DNA from: CAZKAP01 sp964552195
GTDB taxonomy: Bacteria > Bacteroidota > Bacteroidia > Flavobacteriales > Flavobacteriaceae
Reading direction: 5' to 3'
DNA: 64,000 nucleotides
Assembly (NCBI GenBank): GCA_964552195.1
Contig: CAZKFM010000005.1
Span: forward strand, 124,001-188,000
Shown here: positions 24,514-33,441 of the stretch, in pieces
How positions within the stretch are numbered: the first letter of the stretch is position 1
How the letters are laid out: the number at the start of each line of letters is the position of its first letter
Translations under genes and position numbers: made by a program
The notes under the pieces: model-generated
Databases searched by the model: none
What the model was told of the DNA's origin: nothing
Seen by the model: only the letters and a program-made list of their open reading frames with translations

Positions 24514-26958
24514 ATGAAAGTCCTTAAATTTGGAGGTACCTCAGTTGCCAGCGCCGACGAAATTCGGAGCGTAGGGGAAATTATTCAAAAAACCGGAGAT
24601 GCGCCACTTATCGTGGTCGTTTCCGCCATGGGCGGAGTTACCGATACTCTTCTGACTTCGCTGAACCGTGCAGCCGCAAGAGACGAAAGTTTTCGTGCGG
24701 AAATTGAACGGATTCGGCAACGGCATCACGAAACTATCGAACAACTGATACCTGAAGCCGAGCGCGCCGATTTGTTCGCAGGATTGCAATCCAGTGTGGA
24801 AGAACTGCGGACCCTGTTGGAAGGGGCCTTCCTTATAGGGGAAAGTACCGATAGACTCCGCGACCGTGTGGCCGGTTATGGTGAATGGCTGTCGGCCGTT
24901 CAGATTAACGCCTATCTGCAAGCCACGGGCACACATGCAGCCCTTAAGGACGGACGGGACCTGATCCGGACCGATCAACGATTCGGAAAGGCGCGGGTAG
25001 AATTCGCGCTTACCAATGAATTATGTCGCACCTACTTCTCCAGCCGGAAAGAACGGGTTACGGTAGTACCGGGCTTTGTCGCTGAGAGTATACAGGGAGA
25101 ACAAACCACCCTCGGCCGAGGCGGTTCGGATTACTCGGCCGCCATCCTGGCCGCAGCCCTTTCCGCTGAATCCCTCGAAATTTGGACCGACGTCAGCGGC
25201 ATGTACACGGCCGACCCCCGCATCGTTCGTCAGGCCCGGAAACTGGAACGCATCTCCTACGAGGAGGCCATGGAACTCTCCCATTTCGGGGCCCGGGTCC
25301 TGTACCCCCCAAGCATACAACCGGTGCTGGAACAAGGCTTCCCCATTCATATACGCAATACTTTTCAACCGGAGGATCCGGGTACCTGTATCGAACTCCT
25401 TACCGGACCCGGTGAGAAGTCGATCACGGGTATCAGTCATGTGGACCGGATCGCCCTCATTTCGCTGGAGGGCCCCGACATGGTTGGGGTTCCGGGGATA
25501 TCGCGCCGCTTTTTTGAGGCGCTCTCCCTGCAGGAGATCAGCATCGTACTGATAACCCAGGCGTCTTCTGAACACTCCATTTGTATCGGTATATCCGAAG
25601 AGGAGTCTGAACGCGCCTGTGAGGCCATCCGTCAAACCTTCGGATATGAGCTGTCCCATCAGAGGTTGCGCCTGCCCGAACCGGAATCGAACCTTTCCAT
25701 TATCGCCCTAGTCGGGGACCAGCTCAAGAGCCATCAGGGAATCAGCGGACGCATGTTCAGTACCCTGGGCCGAAATAACGTCAACATTAAGGCCATTGCC
25801 CAGGGTGCCTCCGAGAGGAACATCTCGGCCGTGATTGACTCCAGGGACGTCCGCAAAGCACTGAACAGCCTGCACGAGACCTTTTTCGAGGAATCCTACC
25901 GTCAGCTGAATCTCTTTATTATGGGAGTGGGGAATGTCGGATCCCGACTGCTTGCCCAACTCCGTCAACAGAAAGAATACCTCAGGGATAACCTGAAGCT
26001 GAACATCCGGGTGATCGGCCTGGCGAATTCCCGGCGCTACTGCTGGAATCCTGAGGGCATAGATCTGAACAACTGGGAACAACTCCTCGCGGACGGACAG
26101 CCCAGCTCGGTTGTGGGCTTTTTTGAATTCACACGGGAACAGAATCTTCGAAACAGCATCTATGTCGACAACACGGCGAGCGTAGAAGTAGCGGCTCTTT
26201 ATACGGCTTACCTCAGGAACAGCATAGCCGTAGTCACCTGCAATAAAATAGCCTGTTCGTCTGAGCTGAAGGGCTATCGCAGTCTGAAGGCCGTCAGCCG
26301 TAAGTACAACGCCCCCTTCCTGTACGAAACCAATGTGGGGGCCGGCCTGCCGATAATCGATACGCTAAAAAACCTGATTGCCTCCGGAGACCGGATTCAC
26401 CGAATTGAAGCTGTGGTATCCGGTAGCCTGAATTTCGTCTGGGATACCTATCAGGGTAACCCTCCTTTCGTTTCTGTAGTGAGGCAGGCCATGGAAGGGG
26501 GATATACGGAACCGGATCCCCGAATTGACCTCAGTGGAGTTGATGTCATGCGCAAAATTCTTATCCTCGCCCGGGATAGCGGTTCCGAACTCGAACTGGA
26601 TCAGATCGAAAACCGGAGTTTCCTGCCAGAGGGCAGCCTGGAAACGGATAGCGTCGAAGAATTCCTGAACGCACTCGAGCAGGGTGAGGAGCATTTCCGC
26701 CGCCAATTCGAAGAAGCACAGGAGGAAGGAGCCGCGTTGAAGTACGTGGCCGAATACTCCGCCGAGAGGGCAAGTGTTGGACTTCGCCGCGTGCCTCCCG
26801 GACACCCGTTTTTCAAACTGGAAGGCAGCGACAATATCGTTTTGTTTTACACCGACCGATACCGGGACCGACCCCTTGTGGTTAAAGGCGCCGGAGCCGG
26901 AGCCGAAGTCACCGCCTCCGGCCTATTCGCCGATCTGATACGGGTTGGTAATTTGTAA
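24514..26958 (+). CDS. thrA: Bifunctional aspartokinase / homoserine dehydrogenase
   Basis: 814 residues. Residues 1-290 are the aspartate kinase (MKVLKFGGTSVASAD; TTLGRGGSDYSAAILA), about 310-455 two ACT domains (NVNIKAIAQGASERNISAVI) for feedback control, probably by threonine, and about 465-814 homoserine dehydrogenase (FIMGVGNVGSRLLAQL nucleotide loop; NVGAGLPIIDTL; GGYTEPDPRIDLSGVDVMRK). It catalyses the first and third steps from aspartate to threonine and methionine. It heads the operon thrA-thrB-thrC with gaps of 5 bases and then an overlap. No leader peptide rich in Thr/Ile codons or attenuator was seen in the 141-base upstream region. Confidence 0.97.
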   Translation: MKVLKFGGTSVASADEIRSVGEIIQKTGDAPLIVVVSAMGGVTDTLLTSLNRAAARDESFRAEIERIRQRHHETIEQLIPEAERADLFAGLQSSVEELRTLLEGAFLIGESTDRLRDRVAGYGEWLSAVQINAYLQATGTHAALKDGRDLIRTDQRFGKARVEFALTNELCRTYFSSRKERVTVVPGFVAESIQGEQTTLGRGGSDYSAAILAAALSAESLEIWTDVSGMYTADPRIVRQARKLERISYEEAMELSHFGARVLYPPSIQPVLEQGFPIHIRNTFQPEDPGTCIELLTGPGEKSITGISHVDRIALISLEGPDMVGVPGISRRFFEALSLQEISIVLITQASSEHSICIGISEEESERACEAIRQTFGYELSHQRLRLPEPESNLSIIALVGDQLKSHQGISGRMFSTLGRNNVNIKAIAQGASERNISAVIDSRDVRKALNSLHETFFEESYRQLNLFIMGVGNVGSRLLAQLRQQKEYLRDNLKLNIRVIGLANSRRYCWNPEGIDLNNWEQLLADGQPSSVVGFFEFTREQNLRNSIYVDNTASVEVAALYTAYLRNSIAVVTCNKIACSSELKGYRSLKAVSRKYNAPFLYETNVGAGLPIIDTLKNLIASGDRIHRIEAVVSGSLNFVWDTYQGNPPFVSVVRQAMEGGYTEPDPRIDLSGVDVMRKILILARDSGSELELDQIENRSFLPEGSLETDSVEEFLNALEQGEEHFRRQFEEAQEEGAALKYVAEYSAERASVGLRRVPPGHPFFKLEGSDNIVLFYTDRYRDRPLVVKGAGAGAEVTASGLFADLIRVGNL

Positions 26959-26963
26959 ATAGT

Positions 26964-27896
26964 ATGGATCAGATACGCGTTTTCTCACCGGCCACCGTGG
27001 CCAATGTTTCCTGCGGGTTCGACATCATGGGTTTCGCCCTCGATTCCGTCGGGGATACAATAACCGTGAAAAAGGAAAAGGAGCCTGGGATTCGAATACG
27101 AAAGATCCTCGGTCATGAAGTGCCGATGGAGACTTCCCGAAATGTCAGCGGTGTGGCATCCCTGGCCCTGCTAAAGGCCTTGCAGGATACCGAATCCGGT
27201 TTCGGAATAGAAATCGACAAGGGTATCAAACCGGGTAGTGGCATAGGGAGCAGTGCGGCGAGCTCGGCAGGGGCCGTTTGGGCCGTCAATGAACTTCTGG
27301 ACCGCCCGTTTACCCACCGGGAGCTGATTCCCTTCGCCATGGAAGGCGAACGCCTGGCCGGCGGAGAGGCCATAGCCGATAACGTATCCCCTGCCCTGCT
27401 CGGTGGATTTTCACTGGTCCGCAGTTACAATCCCCTGGATATCATCGCTCTTCCCTTCCCGTTGGAACTCCATGTCGTTATCCTGCATCCACAAATCGAG
27501 ATTAAGACCTGCGAAGCCAGACAGATACTGAGCCGGACCATCAGCCTGGAACAGGGAATCCAACAGTGGGGTAATGTGGCGGGCCTTGTTGCGGGTTTGT
27601 ACTCCGGGGATTATGGACTGATCGGTCGTTCCCTGGTGGACCATGTAGTAGAGCCAGTGCGCTCCGGCCTGATTCCTCATTTTTTTCCGCTCAAGGAAGC
27701 TGCCATTAATGCCGGCGCCCTGGGCTCTGGCATTTCGGGCTCCGGACCTTCTGTCTTCGCACTGTGTGAAGGAGAAGGCCCGGCCGGACGAGTTGCAGCC
27801 GCCATGGAAACGGTCTATCACGAGACCTCGATACCCTTTAACCTGTACATCTCCCGGGTAAGTGAGCGCGGAGTGCGTAAAATGGAAGAGCAGTGA
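26964..27896 (+). CDS. thrB: Homoserine kinase
   Basis: 310 residues, GHMP kinase family. The N-terminal RVFSPATVANVSCGFDIMGF, the ATP loop KPGSGIGSSAASSAGAV and the C-terminal GSGISGSGPSVFAL are the three family motifs. It phosphorylates homoserine for ThrC. It starts 5 bases after thrA, and its stop overlaps the GTG start of thrC. Confidence 0.97.
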   Translation: MDQIRVFSPATVANVSCGFDIMGFALDSVGDTITVKKEKEPGIRIRKILGHEVPMETSRNVSGVASLALLKALQDTESGFGIEIDKGIKPGSGIGSSAASSAGAVWAVNELLDRPFTHRELIPFAMEGERLAGGEAIADNVSPALLGGFSLVRSYNPLDIIALPFPLELHVVILHPQIEIKTCEARQILSRTISLEQGIQQWGNVAGLVAGLYSGDYGLIGRSLVDHVVEPVRSGLIPHFFPLKEAAINAGALGSGISGSGPSVFALCEGEGPAGRVAAAMETVYHETSIPFNLYISRVSERGVRKMEEQ

Positions 27897-29197
27897 AGTA
27901 TTTTAGCCTGAATAAACAGAGTCCGGAGGTGAATTTTAGGGAGGCTGTCCTCAGGGGCATAGCCCCGGACCGGGGACTGTATTTTCCCCTCCATATACCG
28001 GGCTTTGCCTCGGGCTTCCTGGAATCCGACTCCGAACTGGACCCGGTCGAGATTGGCCTGGCCTGCATGAAGCCCTATGCAGGTGGAGAGATTTCGCCTA
28101 CCCGCCTGGAATCAATACTGCAGCAGGTACTCGAATTCCCTTTTCCCATAGTTCCCTTAACGGAGAATATGGCCACTCTGGAACTCTTCCACGGACCCAC
28201 CCTGGCCTTCAAAGACGTCGGTGCCCGTTTTATGGCCCGTTGCCTGGGAGCCTTTACGGAGTCGGAAGGCAAATCACTTACGGTACTTGTGGCGACTTCG
28301 GGGGATACGGGTGGAGCCGTGGCTGATGGTTTCCTGGGTGTGGATGGGGTCGAAGTAGTAATCCTTTACCCTCGGGGCAAGGTGAGCGACATACAGCAGA
28401 GGCAGCTGACTGCGCATGGTCAGAACATCACCGCCCTGGAGGTCGAAGGTGCCTTCGACGATTGTCAGGAAATGGTCAAGACCGCCTTTGTAGACGAGGA
28501 TTTCAAGGGCCGGAAACGATTTACCTCGGCAAATAGCATCAACGTGGCCCGCTGGCTGCCGCAAATGATCTATTTCGTCCTGGCCTACAGGAAACTCAGG
28601 ATACAAAACCGACCCCTGGTCTACGCCGTGCCCAGTGGGAACTTTGGTAACATCTGTGCGGGTATGATGGCCTGGAAAATGGGCATGCCTGCGGCCCATT
28701 TCATAGCCGCCGTCAATGCCAATGACACCATCGTCCGATACATGGAGACCGGAGCCTACGAGCCACAGGCTACCCGTCAGACCCTGTCCAACGCCATGGA
28801 TGTGAGCGACCCCAGTAATTTCATCCGTATCCTTCAGCTTTTTCGATCCGACCGTTTCGAACTGAGTCGGATGTTTTCCTGTCGATCCTTCAGCGACGGA
28901 AAGACCCGAAGGGCGCTTTCCGATATCTATAAGCGGCATTCCTACACGGCGGATCCCCATGGAGCCGTGGGTTATCTCGCCCTTAGGGATTACTTAAAGG
29001 AACATCCCAAGGCATATGGCCTGTTCCTGGAAACCGCGCATCCCATCAAATTCCGGGAGACGGTGGAGCGCAGCATCGATAGGGAACTACCTCTGCCGGA
29101 TTCCATACAGGACCTGCTTCAAAAGCCCGGCAGATCTATACCCGTTCGGAATTATGAGGAGGTCAAAGCATACCTGTTGTCTCAGCCGGGAATCTGA
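27893..29197 (+). CDS. thrC: Threonine synthase
   Basis: 434 residues from a GTG start that overlaps the thrB stop (GTGA), a sign of coupled translation. PLP-dependent: the Schiff-base Lys is in FHGPTLAFKDVGARF, the phosphate loop in VATSGDTGGAVADGF, with VPSGNFGNICAGMMA downstream. It turns O-phosphohomoserine into threonine, the last step of this operon's pathway. Confidence 0.97.
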   Translation: MKYFSLNKQSPEVNFREAVLRGIAPDRGLYFPLHIPGFASGFLESDSELDPVEIGLACMKPYAGGEISPTRLESILQQVLEFPFPIVPLTENMATLELFHGPTLAFKDVGARFMARCLGAFTESEGKSLTVLVATSGDTGGAVADGFLGVDGVEVVILYPRGKVSDIQQRQLTAHGQNITALEVEGAFDDCQEMVKTAFVDEDFKGRKRFTSANSINVARWLPQMIYFVLAYRKLRIQNRPLVYAVPSGNFGNICAGMMAWKMGMPAAHFIAAVNANDTIVRYMETGAYEPQATRQTLSNAMDVSDPSNFIRILQLFRSDRFELSRMFSCRSFSDGKTRRALSDIYKRHSYTADPHGAVGYLALRDYLKEHPKAYGLFLETAHPIKFRETVERSIDRELPLPDSIQDLLQKPGRSIPVRNYEEVKAYLLSQPGI

Positions 29198-29268
29198 CAC
29201 GGCCTAACCGCTGTTGTTGCGTCCAAAACGGCGTACTCCGATAAGGATTTTTCTTTGTTTTTCAAAGC

Positions 29269-29298
29269 TTTGGAACCGCCGTCTATACCCTATTTTTG
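29269..29298 (+). promoter_or_regulatory. Strong promoter of the gcvT operon
   Basis: TTTG (29269-29272), 18 bases, TATTTTTG (29291-29298): an almost perfect match to the Bacteroidota consensus, ending 15 bases before the ATG at 29314. Confidence 0.65.
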
Positions 29299-29313
29299 CC
29301 CTAAATCGATGGA

Positions 29314-30399
29314 ATGAAGAAGACAGCACTGCACGCCAAACACCTGGAACTCGGGGCACGGATGGTCCCCTTTGCCGGGTTCGAAATGCCCGTCTCTTAC
29401 GAGGGCCTGAAAGCTGAACATCAAAAGGTCCGGGAAGGAGTCGGAGTCTTCGACGTATCCCACATGGGAGAATTCTTTGTAGAAGGCGAGACTGCCTCGG
29501 ACTTCCTGCAGTTTGCGTGCTCCAACGACCTGAGCAAACTCAGTATCGGACAGGCTCAATACAGTTGCCTGCCTTCGCATACCGGTGGAATAGTAGACGA
29601 TCTCATCGTTTACCGTCTCGAGGATCAGCGGTACCTTTTGGTGGTTAATGCATCGAATATCGAAAAGGACTGGAAGCACCTGCAAGCCATCAATGAAAAT
29701 TACCACGCCACCATGACCGACCGCTCCGATGAGATGTCCCTGCTGGCCGTGCAAGGGCCTAGAGCTCTGGAATCCCTGCAGGGCATAACCGATTTGAATC
29801 TGAGCGAACTGCCTTTCTATCATGCCGCCTATGCCACTATAGAAGGTGTAGGAAAGGTACTGGTATCGGCCACAGGTTATACGGGCTCGGGAGGATTCGA
29901 ACTCTACTGCGAAAACGATCAGGCCCTGGCGCTTTGGGATAAGGTGTTCGAAGCCGGATCACCTATGGGAATCGCGCCCGTAGGATTGGGGGCCCGGGAT
30001 ACCCTGCGAACCGAAATGGGGTACTGCCTGTACGGAAACGACATAGACGACACGACCTCACCCATAGAGGCAGGACTGGGTTGGATTACCAAGTTCACCA
30101 AAGACTTCGTAAACCGGGAGGAGCTGCTCCGCCAGAAGGAGGAAAACCCGGAACGCAGGCTGGTAGCCTTCGAAATGGAGGGCAAGGGTATTCCCCGCAA
30201 AGACTACAGCATACTGGATTCGGAAGGAAATGTTATTGGCCGGGTGACCTCCGGAACCCAGTCCCCCAGCTTGGGTTATGGCATCGGACTCGGCTATGTA
30301 AGCTGGGAACTACGCAAGCCGGGAACCCCCATTCAGGTGGAAATACGAGGCACGGGAGTACCTGCGGAAATCGTCAAACTCCCCTTTTATAAGACATAG
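29314..30399 (+). CDS. gcvT: Aminomethyltransferase, glycine cleavage T protein
   Basis: 361 residues, the usual length. Recognised by KTALHAKHLELGARMVPFAG, the folate-site FDVSHMGEF, TGYTGSGGFELY, the Arg/Glu pair in LGARDTLRTEMGYCLYG and a C-terminal barrel (VTSGTQSPSLGYGIGLGYV). It transfers the methylene carbon of glycine to tetrahydrofolate and releases ammonia. The other glycine cleavage genes are not nearby, as is common in this phylum. Three bases separate it from the epimerase-like gene. Confidence 0.96.
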   Translation: MKKTALHAKHLELGARMVPFAGFEMPVSYEGLKAEHQKVREGVGVFDVSHMGEFFVEGETASDFLQFACSNDLSKLSIGQAQYSCLPSHTGGIVDDLIVYRLEDQRYLLVVNASNIEKDWKHLQAINENYHATMTDRSDEMSLLAVQGPRALESLQGITDLNLSELPFYHAAYATIEGVGKVLVSATGYTGSGGFELYCENDQALALWDKVFEAGSPMGIAPVGLGARDTLRTEMGYCLYGNDIDDTTSPIEAGLGWITKFTKDFVNREELLRQKEENPERRLVAFEMEGKGIPRKDYSILDSEGNVIGRVTSGTQSPSLGYGIGLGYVSWELRKPGTPIQVEIRGTGVPAEIVKLPFYKT

Positions 30400-30402
30400 C
30401 AA

Positions 30403-31236
30403 GTGCTGGAACGAAACAAGACCAAACGGGTACTCATACTGGGGGGCAGTGGCTTCATAGGCCATGCGCTTTACAGGGAACTCGCGCCCTATTTCGATAC
30501 CCACGCGACCTACTGCCACAACGATGATTTTTCCCCGAATCAGCGCTTCCATCACTACGACATGGAGGAAGACGATCTCGTCCCCCTACTCGAGCGACTG
30601 CGCCCGGATTACATCATTTCTTCCCTGAGGGGTGAATTCGGGGCTCAGGTGCAGGCCCATTTACACCTGATGGAATACCTGTCCGGTAACCCCTGCCGGG
30701 TTTACTTTGTTTCCTCGGCCAACGTTTTCGATGCCTACAGCAAGTTTCCTTCCTACGAGACCGATAAAACCCTCTCAGAAAGCGTTTATGGTAAGCTGAA
30801 GATCCGGATCGAAAACATGCTCCTCAGACAGCCCGAGTCCAAAATGTGTATTCTCCGAATACCCATGGTCTTTGGGAACACCTCCCCTCGCATACGAAAG
30901 ATTAAGTGCCAGCTGGAGCGCAAGGAACCTATCGAAGTCTTCCCGAACCTGATCATCAACGTGACCAATGACGATCAGCTGGTGCGGCAGATTCATTATC
31001 TGCTGAACCGGGACCGCTCCGGAATTTACCACCTGGGCAGCGAGGATCTGGTGTTCCACGAGGAGTTCATAAGGGAGATCATCAAAAGATTGGGTAATTT
31101 TCGACCGGTATTCAAAAAAGTATTTACGACCAATGACGACCGCTATCTCGCGGCACTGCCCAAAGATCGCAGGCTGCCGGACCACCTGAAGGTGACGTAC
31201 CAGCAGATCATTGATCATCACATAATGGTAGAATAA
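30403..31236 (+). CDS. NAD(P)-dependent epimerase/reductase (RmlD-like extended SDR)
   Basis: 277 residues from a GTG start 3 bases after gcvT. The nucleotide loop is VLILGGSGFIGHAL, FVSSANVFDAYSKFPSYETDK resembles the catalytic Ser/Tyr region of dTDP-4-dehydrorhamnose reductases, and YGKLKIRIENMLL supplies the YxxxK pair. The later part (CILRIPMVFG, GIYHLGSEDLVFHEEF) is typical. The sugar or other substrate is unknown; no polysaccharide genes adjoin it. Co-transcribed with gcvT and phhB. Confidence 0.82.
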   Translation: MLERNKTKRVLILGGSGFIGHALYRELAPYFDTHATYCHNDDFSPNQRFHHYDMEEDDLVPLLERLRPDYIISSLRGEFGAQVQAHLHLMEYLSGNPCRVYFVSSANVFDAYSKFPSYETDKTLSESVYGKLKIRIENMLLRQPESKMCILRIPMVFGNTSPRIRKIKCQLERKEPIEVFPNLIINVTNDDQLVRQIHYLLNRDRSGIYHLGSEDLVFHEEFIREIIKRLGNFRPVFKKVFTTNDDRYLAALPKDRRLPDHLKVTYQQIIDHHIMVE

Positions 31237-31238
31237 CT

Positions 31239-31538
31239 ATGGATTTAAAGAAACTAGACGATCAGGAAATCGAATTTCGGCTACAGCAACTCCCGGGCTG
31301 GCAAATGACCGACGGCTTTTTGCAGCGCAGCTATGAATTCGAAGACTTCAAAGTGGCCTTCAGCGTGATGACTCAAATGGCCATGGAGGCGGAAAATGCC
31401 GGGCATCACCCCAACTGGTTTAACATGTACAACCAATTGGAAATTCGACTGCAGACCCATGATGTAAAGGGAATCACGGAATACGACCTGCAACTGGCCC
31501 GCATCTTCGAAGACATCGCACAGAAGCGACTCAACTGA
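31239..31538 (+). CDS. phhB: Pterin-4a-carbinolamine dehydratase
   Basis: 99 residues, whole family length. The signature AENAGHHPNWFNMYN with the two His and the Pro-x-Trp, followed by TEYDLQLARIFEDIA, is unmistakable. It dehydrates 4a-hydroxytetrahydrobiopterin, normally alongside aromatic amino acid hydroxylases; none is in the window. Two bases separate it from the upstream epimerase gene. Confidence 0.95.
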   Translation: MDLKKLDDQEIEFRLQQLPGWQMTDGFLQRSYEFEDFKVAFSVMTQMAMEAENAGHHPNWFNMYNQLEIRLQTHDVKGITEYDLQLARIFEDIAQKRLN

Positions 31539-31568
31539 TTCTTAAGTCTGCCCCTTGAACTAGTTTTT

Positions 31569-31576
31569 TATTTTTG
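31569..31576 (+). promoter_or_regulatory. Promoter -7 box of yebC
   Basis: TATTTTTG, an exact TAnnTTTG, 25 bases before the ATG at 31602; the -33 box is not clear. Confidence 0.45.
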
Positions 31577-31601
31577 CAGATAAACCGAAAACAGACCGGT
31601 T

Positions 31602-32315
31602 ATGGGTAGAGCATTCGAGTTCCGCAAGGCGAGGAAGATGAAGCGGTGGGCGGCCATGTCTAAGGCATTCACGCGCATCGGAAAGGACATAGTCATGGCG
31701 GTTAAGGAAGGGGGTCCAGATCCCGACACCAATGCCAGACTCCGGGCCGTTATCCAGAATGCCAAGGCAGTTAACATGCCCAAGGATAATATCGAAAGGG
31801 CGATCAAGCGTGCTTCCGACAAGAATCAGGGCGATTACAAGGAGGTGCTCTTTGAGGGCTATGCCCCGCATGGTATCGCCGTGCTCATCGAGACGGCCAC
31901 AGACAACAATACGCGAACGGTAGCCAACATTCGCAGCTACTTCAATAAATGCAACGGCAGTCTGGGAACCTCGGGTTCCGTCGAATTCATGTTCGACCAT
32001 ACCTGCAACTTCAGGATTAACGGGGAAGGAATCGACCCGGAAGAACTTGAACTCGAGATGATCGACTTCGGGGCCGAAGAGGTCTTCGCAGACGATGATG
32101 GTATACTGATCTATGCCCCCTTCGAAAACTTCGGCTCCATACAGAAAGAACTCGAATCCCGGGGAATCGAAATCCTATCTTCAGGCTTCGAACGCATACC
32201 TCAGGTAACCAAAGAACTATCTCCGGAGGAAATCGAGGATGTGGAGAAGTTACTTGAGAAGATCGAGGAAGACGACGACGTGCAGAACGTCTATCACACC
32301 ATGAAGGAGGTATAG
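31602..32315 (+). CDS. yebC: YebC/PmpR family protein
   Basis: 237 residues. The opening MGRAFEFRKARKMKRWAAMS and AFTRIGKDIVMAVKEGG, then AKAVNMPKDNIERAI and LFEGYAPHG, mark the family. Members have been described as DNA-binding regulators and more recently as factors that help ribosomes through proline-rich stretches. The C-terminus is acidic. Its stop codon overlaps the start of the formylglycine-generating enzyme gene by one base. Confidence 0.95.
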   Translation: MGRAFEFRKARKMKRWAAMSKAFTRIGKDIVMAVKEGGPDPDTNARLRAVIQNAKAVNMPKDNIERAIKRASDKNQGDYKEVLFEGYAPHGIAVLIETATDNNTRTVANIRSYFNKCNGSLGTSGSVEFMFDHTCNFRINGEGIDPEELELEMIDFGAEEVFADDDGILIYAPFENFGSIQKELESRGIEILSSGFERIPQVTKELSPEEIEDVEKLLEKIEEDDDVQNVYHTMKEV

Positions 32316-33433
32316 TGTTTCCCTCGCTTCCCATAAAACCACCCATACCCTACTCCCTATGGTTCCTGGCCATCGGGTTGATCGTTCTCTCTGCCTGCAG
32401 GGATAATTCCGAAGTAAAACCCGCAACACCGGCATATGACGTCGTAGTCGATTTGCCCGAAGGGACGAAAGTACCCGACGGCATGGCATGGATACCCGGA
32501 GGCGCCTTTACACAGGGTGCCGTAGATGGAGATCCCATGGCCATGGAGCACGAGCGTCCGGGATTCAGGGTGTATCTGGACGGCTTTTTCATGGATACTC
32601 ATGAGGTTACCAATACGGAATTCAGCCGCTTCGTAGAGGAAACCGGATATATCACTGTGGCCGAACGACCAGTGGATTGGGAGAAAATGCAGCTGCAACT
32701 GCCTCCCGGCACCCCACAACCAGCCGACTCCCTGCTCAGGCCCGGATCCCTGGTCTTCCTAAAAACTGAAAAACCTGTACCCAACCTGTATGACTTCTCA
32801 CAGTGGTGGGATTGGAAAATCGGAGCCCACTGGAGGCAACCGCAAGGCCCCGGCAGCAGTATAGCCGGAAAGGAAAACCACCCGGTTGTGCACATCGCCT
32901 ACGAGGATGCACAGGCCTTTTGCCGGTGGTCAGGTTCGCGTCTGCCTACGGAAGCGGAGTGGGAATACGCGGCCCGGGCCGGCCAGATCGACGCCCGGTT
33001 CACCTGGGGCAATGATCGTGACGGACTCGGTAAGCGAGCCAATACCTGGGAAGGACTTTTTCCGACCTCAAATACACGAGAAGACGGCTTCGAGCGAACG
33101 GCTGCGGTCGGCTCCTTCCCGCCCAATCCCAACGGTCTGTTCGATATGGCGGGAAACGTCTGGGAATGGACCTCCGACTGGAAAAATGACTCCTATTACC
33201 AAAACCAGCACAGCATAGGGTCCGTTCATAACCCGAAAGGGCCCGAAGCCCCATCGATCCCGGATAACCCCGGGGCCAGAGAGAAGGTAATCAAAGGGGG
33301 GTCTTTTCTCTGCAGCGACACCTACTGTGCCAGTTACCGCATCAGTGCCCGGATGTCTACCAGCGTGGATTCGGGTATGGAGCATCTGGGATTTCGAACC
33401 GTTAGGGACCTTGATGCCCAGAGAAATCCGTAG
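32315..33433 (+). CDS. Formylglycine-generating enzyme, predicted lipoprotein
   Basis: 372 residues from a GTG start overlapping the yebC stop. A lipobox (LIVLSAC, Cys near residue 28) predicts anchoring on the periplasmic side. The rest is an FGE-sulfatase domain: WIPGGAFTQGAVDGD, DTHEVTNTEFSRFVEETGY, RLPTEAEWEYAARAG, FDMAGNVWEWTSDW and KGGSFLCSDTYCASYRISAR. In the last motif Cys333 and Cys338 stand five apart as in the catalytic pair of true formylglycine-generating enzymes, which other members of the superfamily lack. It would convert the active-site Cys of a sulfatase to formylglycine. A Cys-type sulfatase gene lies next to it in the opposite direction, stops 8 bases apart. Confidence 0.9.
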   Translation: MFPSLPIKPPIPYSLWFLAIGLIVLSACRDNSEVKPATPAYDVVVDLPEGTKVPDGMAWIPGGAFTQGAVDGDPMAMEHERPGFRVYLDGFFMDTHEVTNTEFSRFVEETGYITVAERPVDWEKMQLQLPPGTPQPADSLLRPGSLVFLKTEKPVPNLYDFSQWWDWKIGAHWRQPQGPGSSIAGKENHPVVHIAYEDAQAFCRWSGSRLPTEAEWEYAARAGQIDARFTWGNDRDGLGKRANTWEGLFPTSNTREDGFERTAAVGSFPPNPNGLFDMAGNVWEWTSDWKNDSYYQNQHSIGSVHNPKGPEAPSIPDNPGAREKVIKGGSFLCSDTYCASYRISARMSTSVDSGMEHLGFRTVRDLDAQRNP

Positions 33434-33441
33434 ATAAAGGT

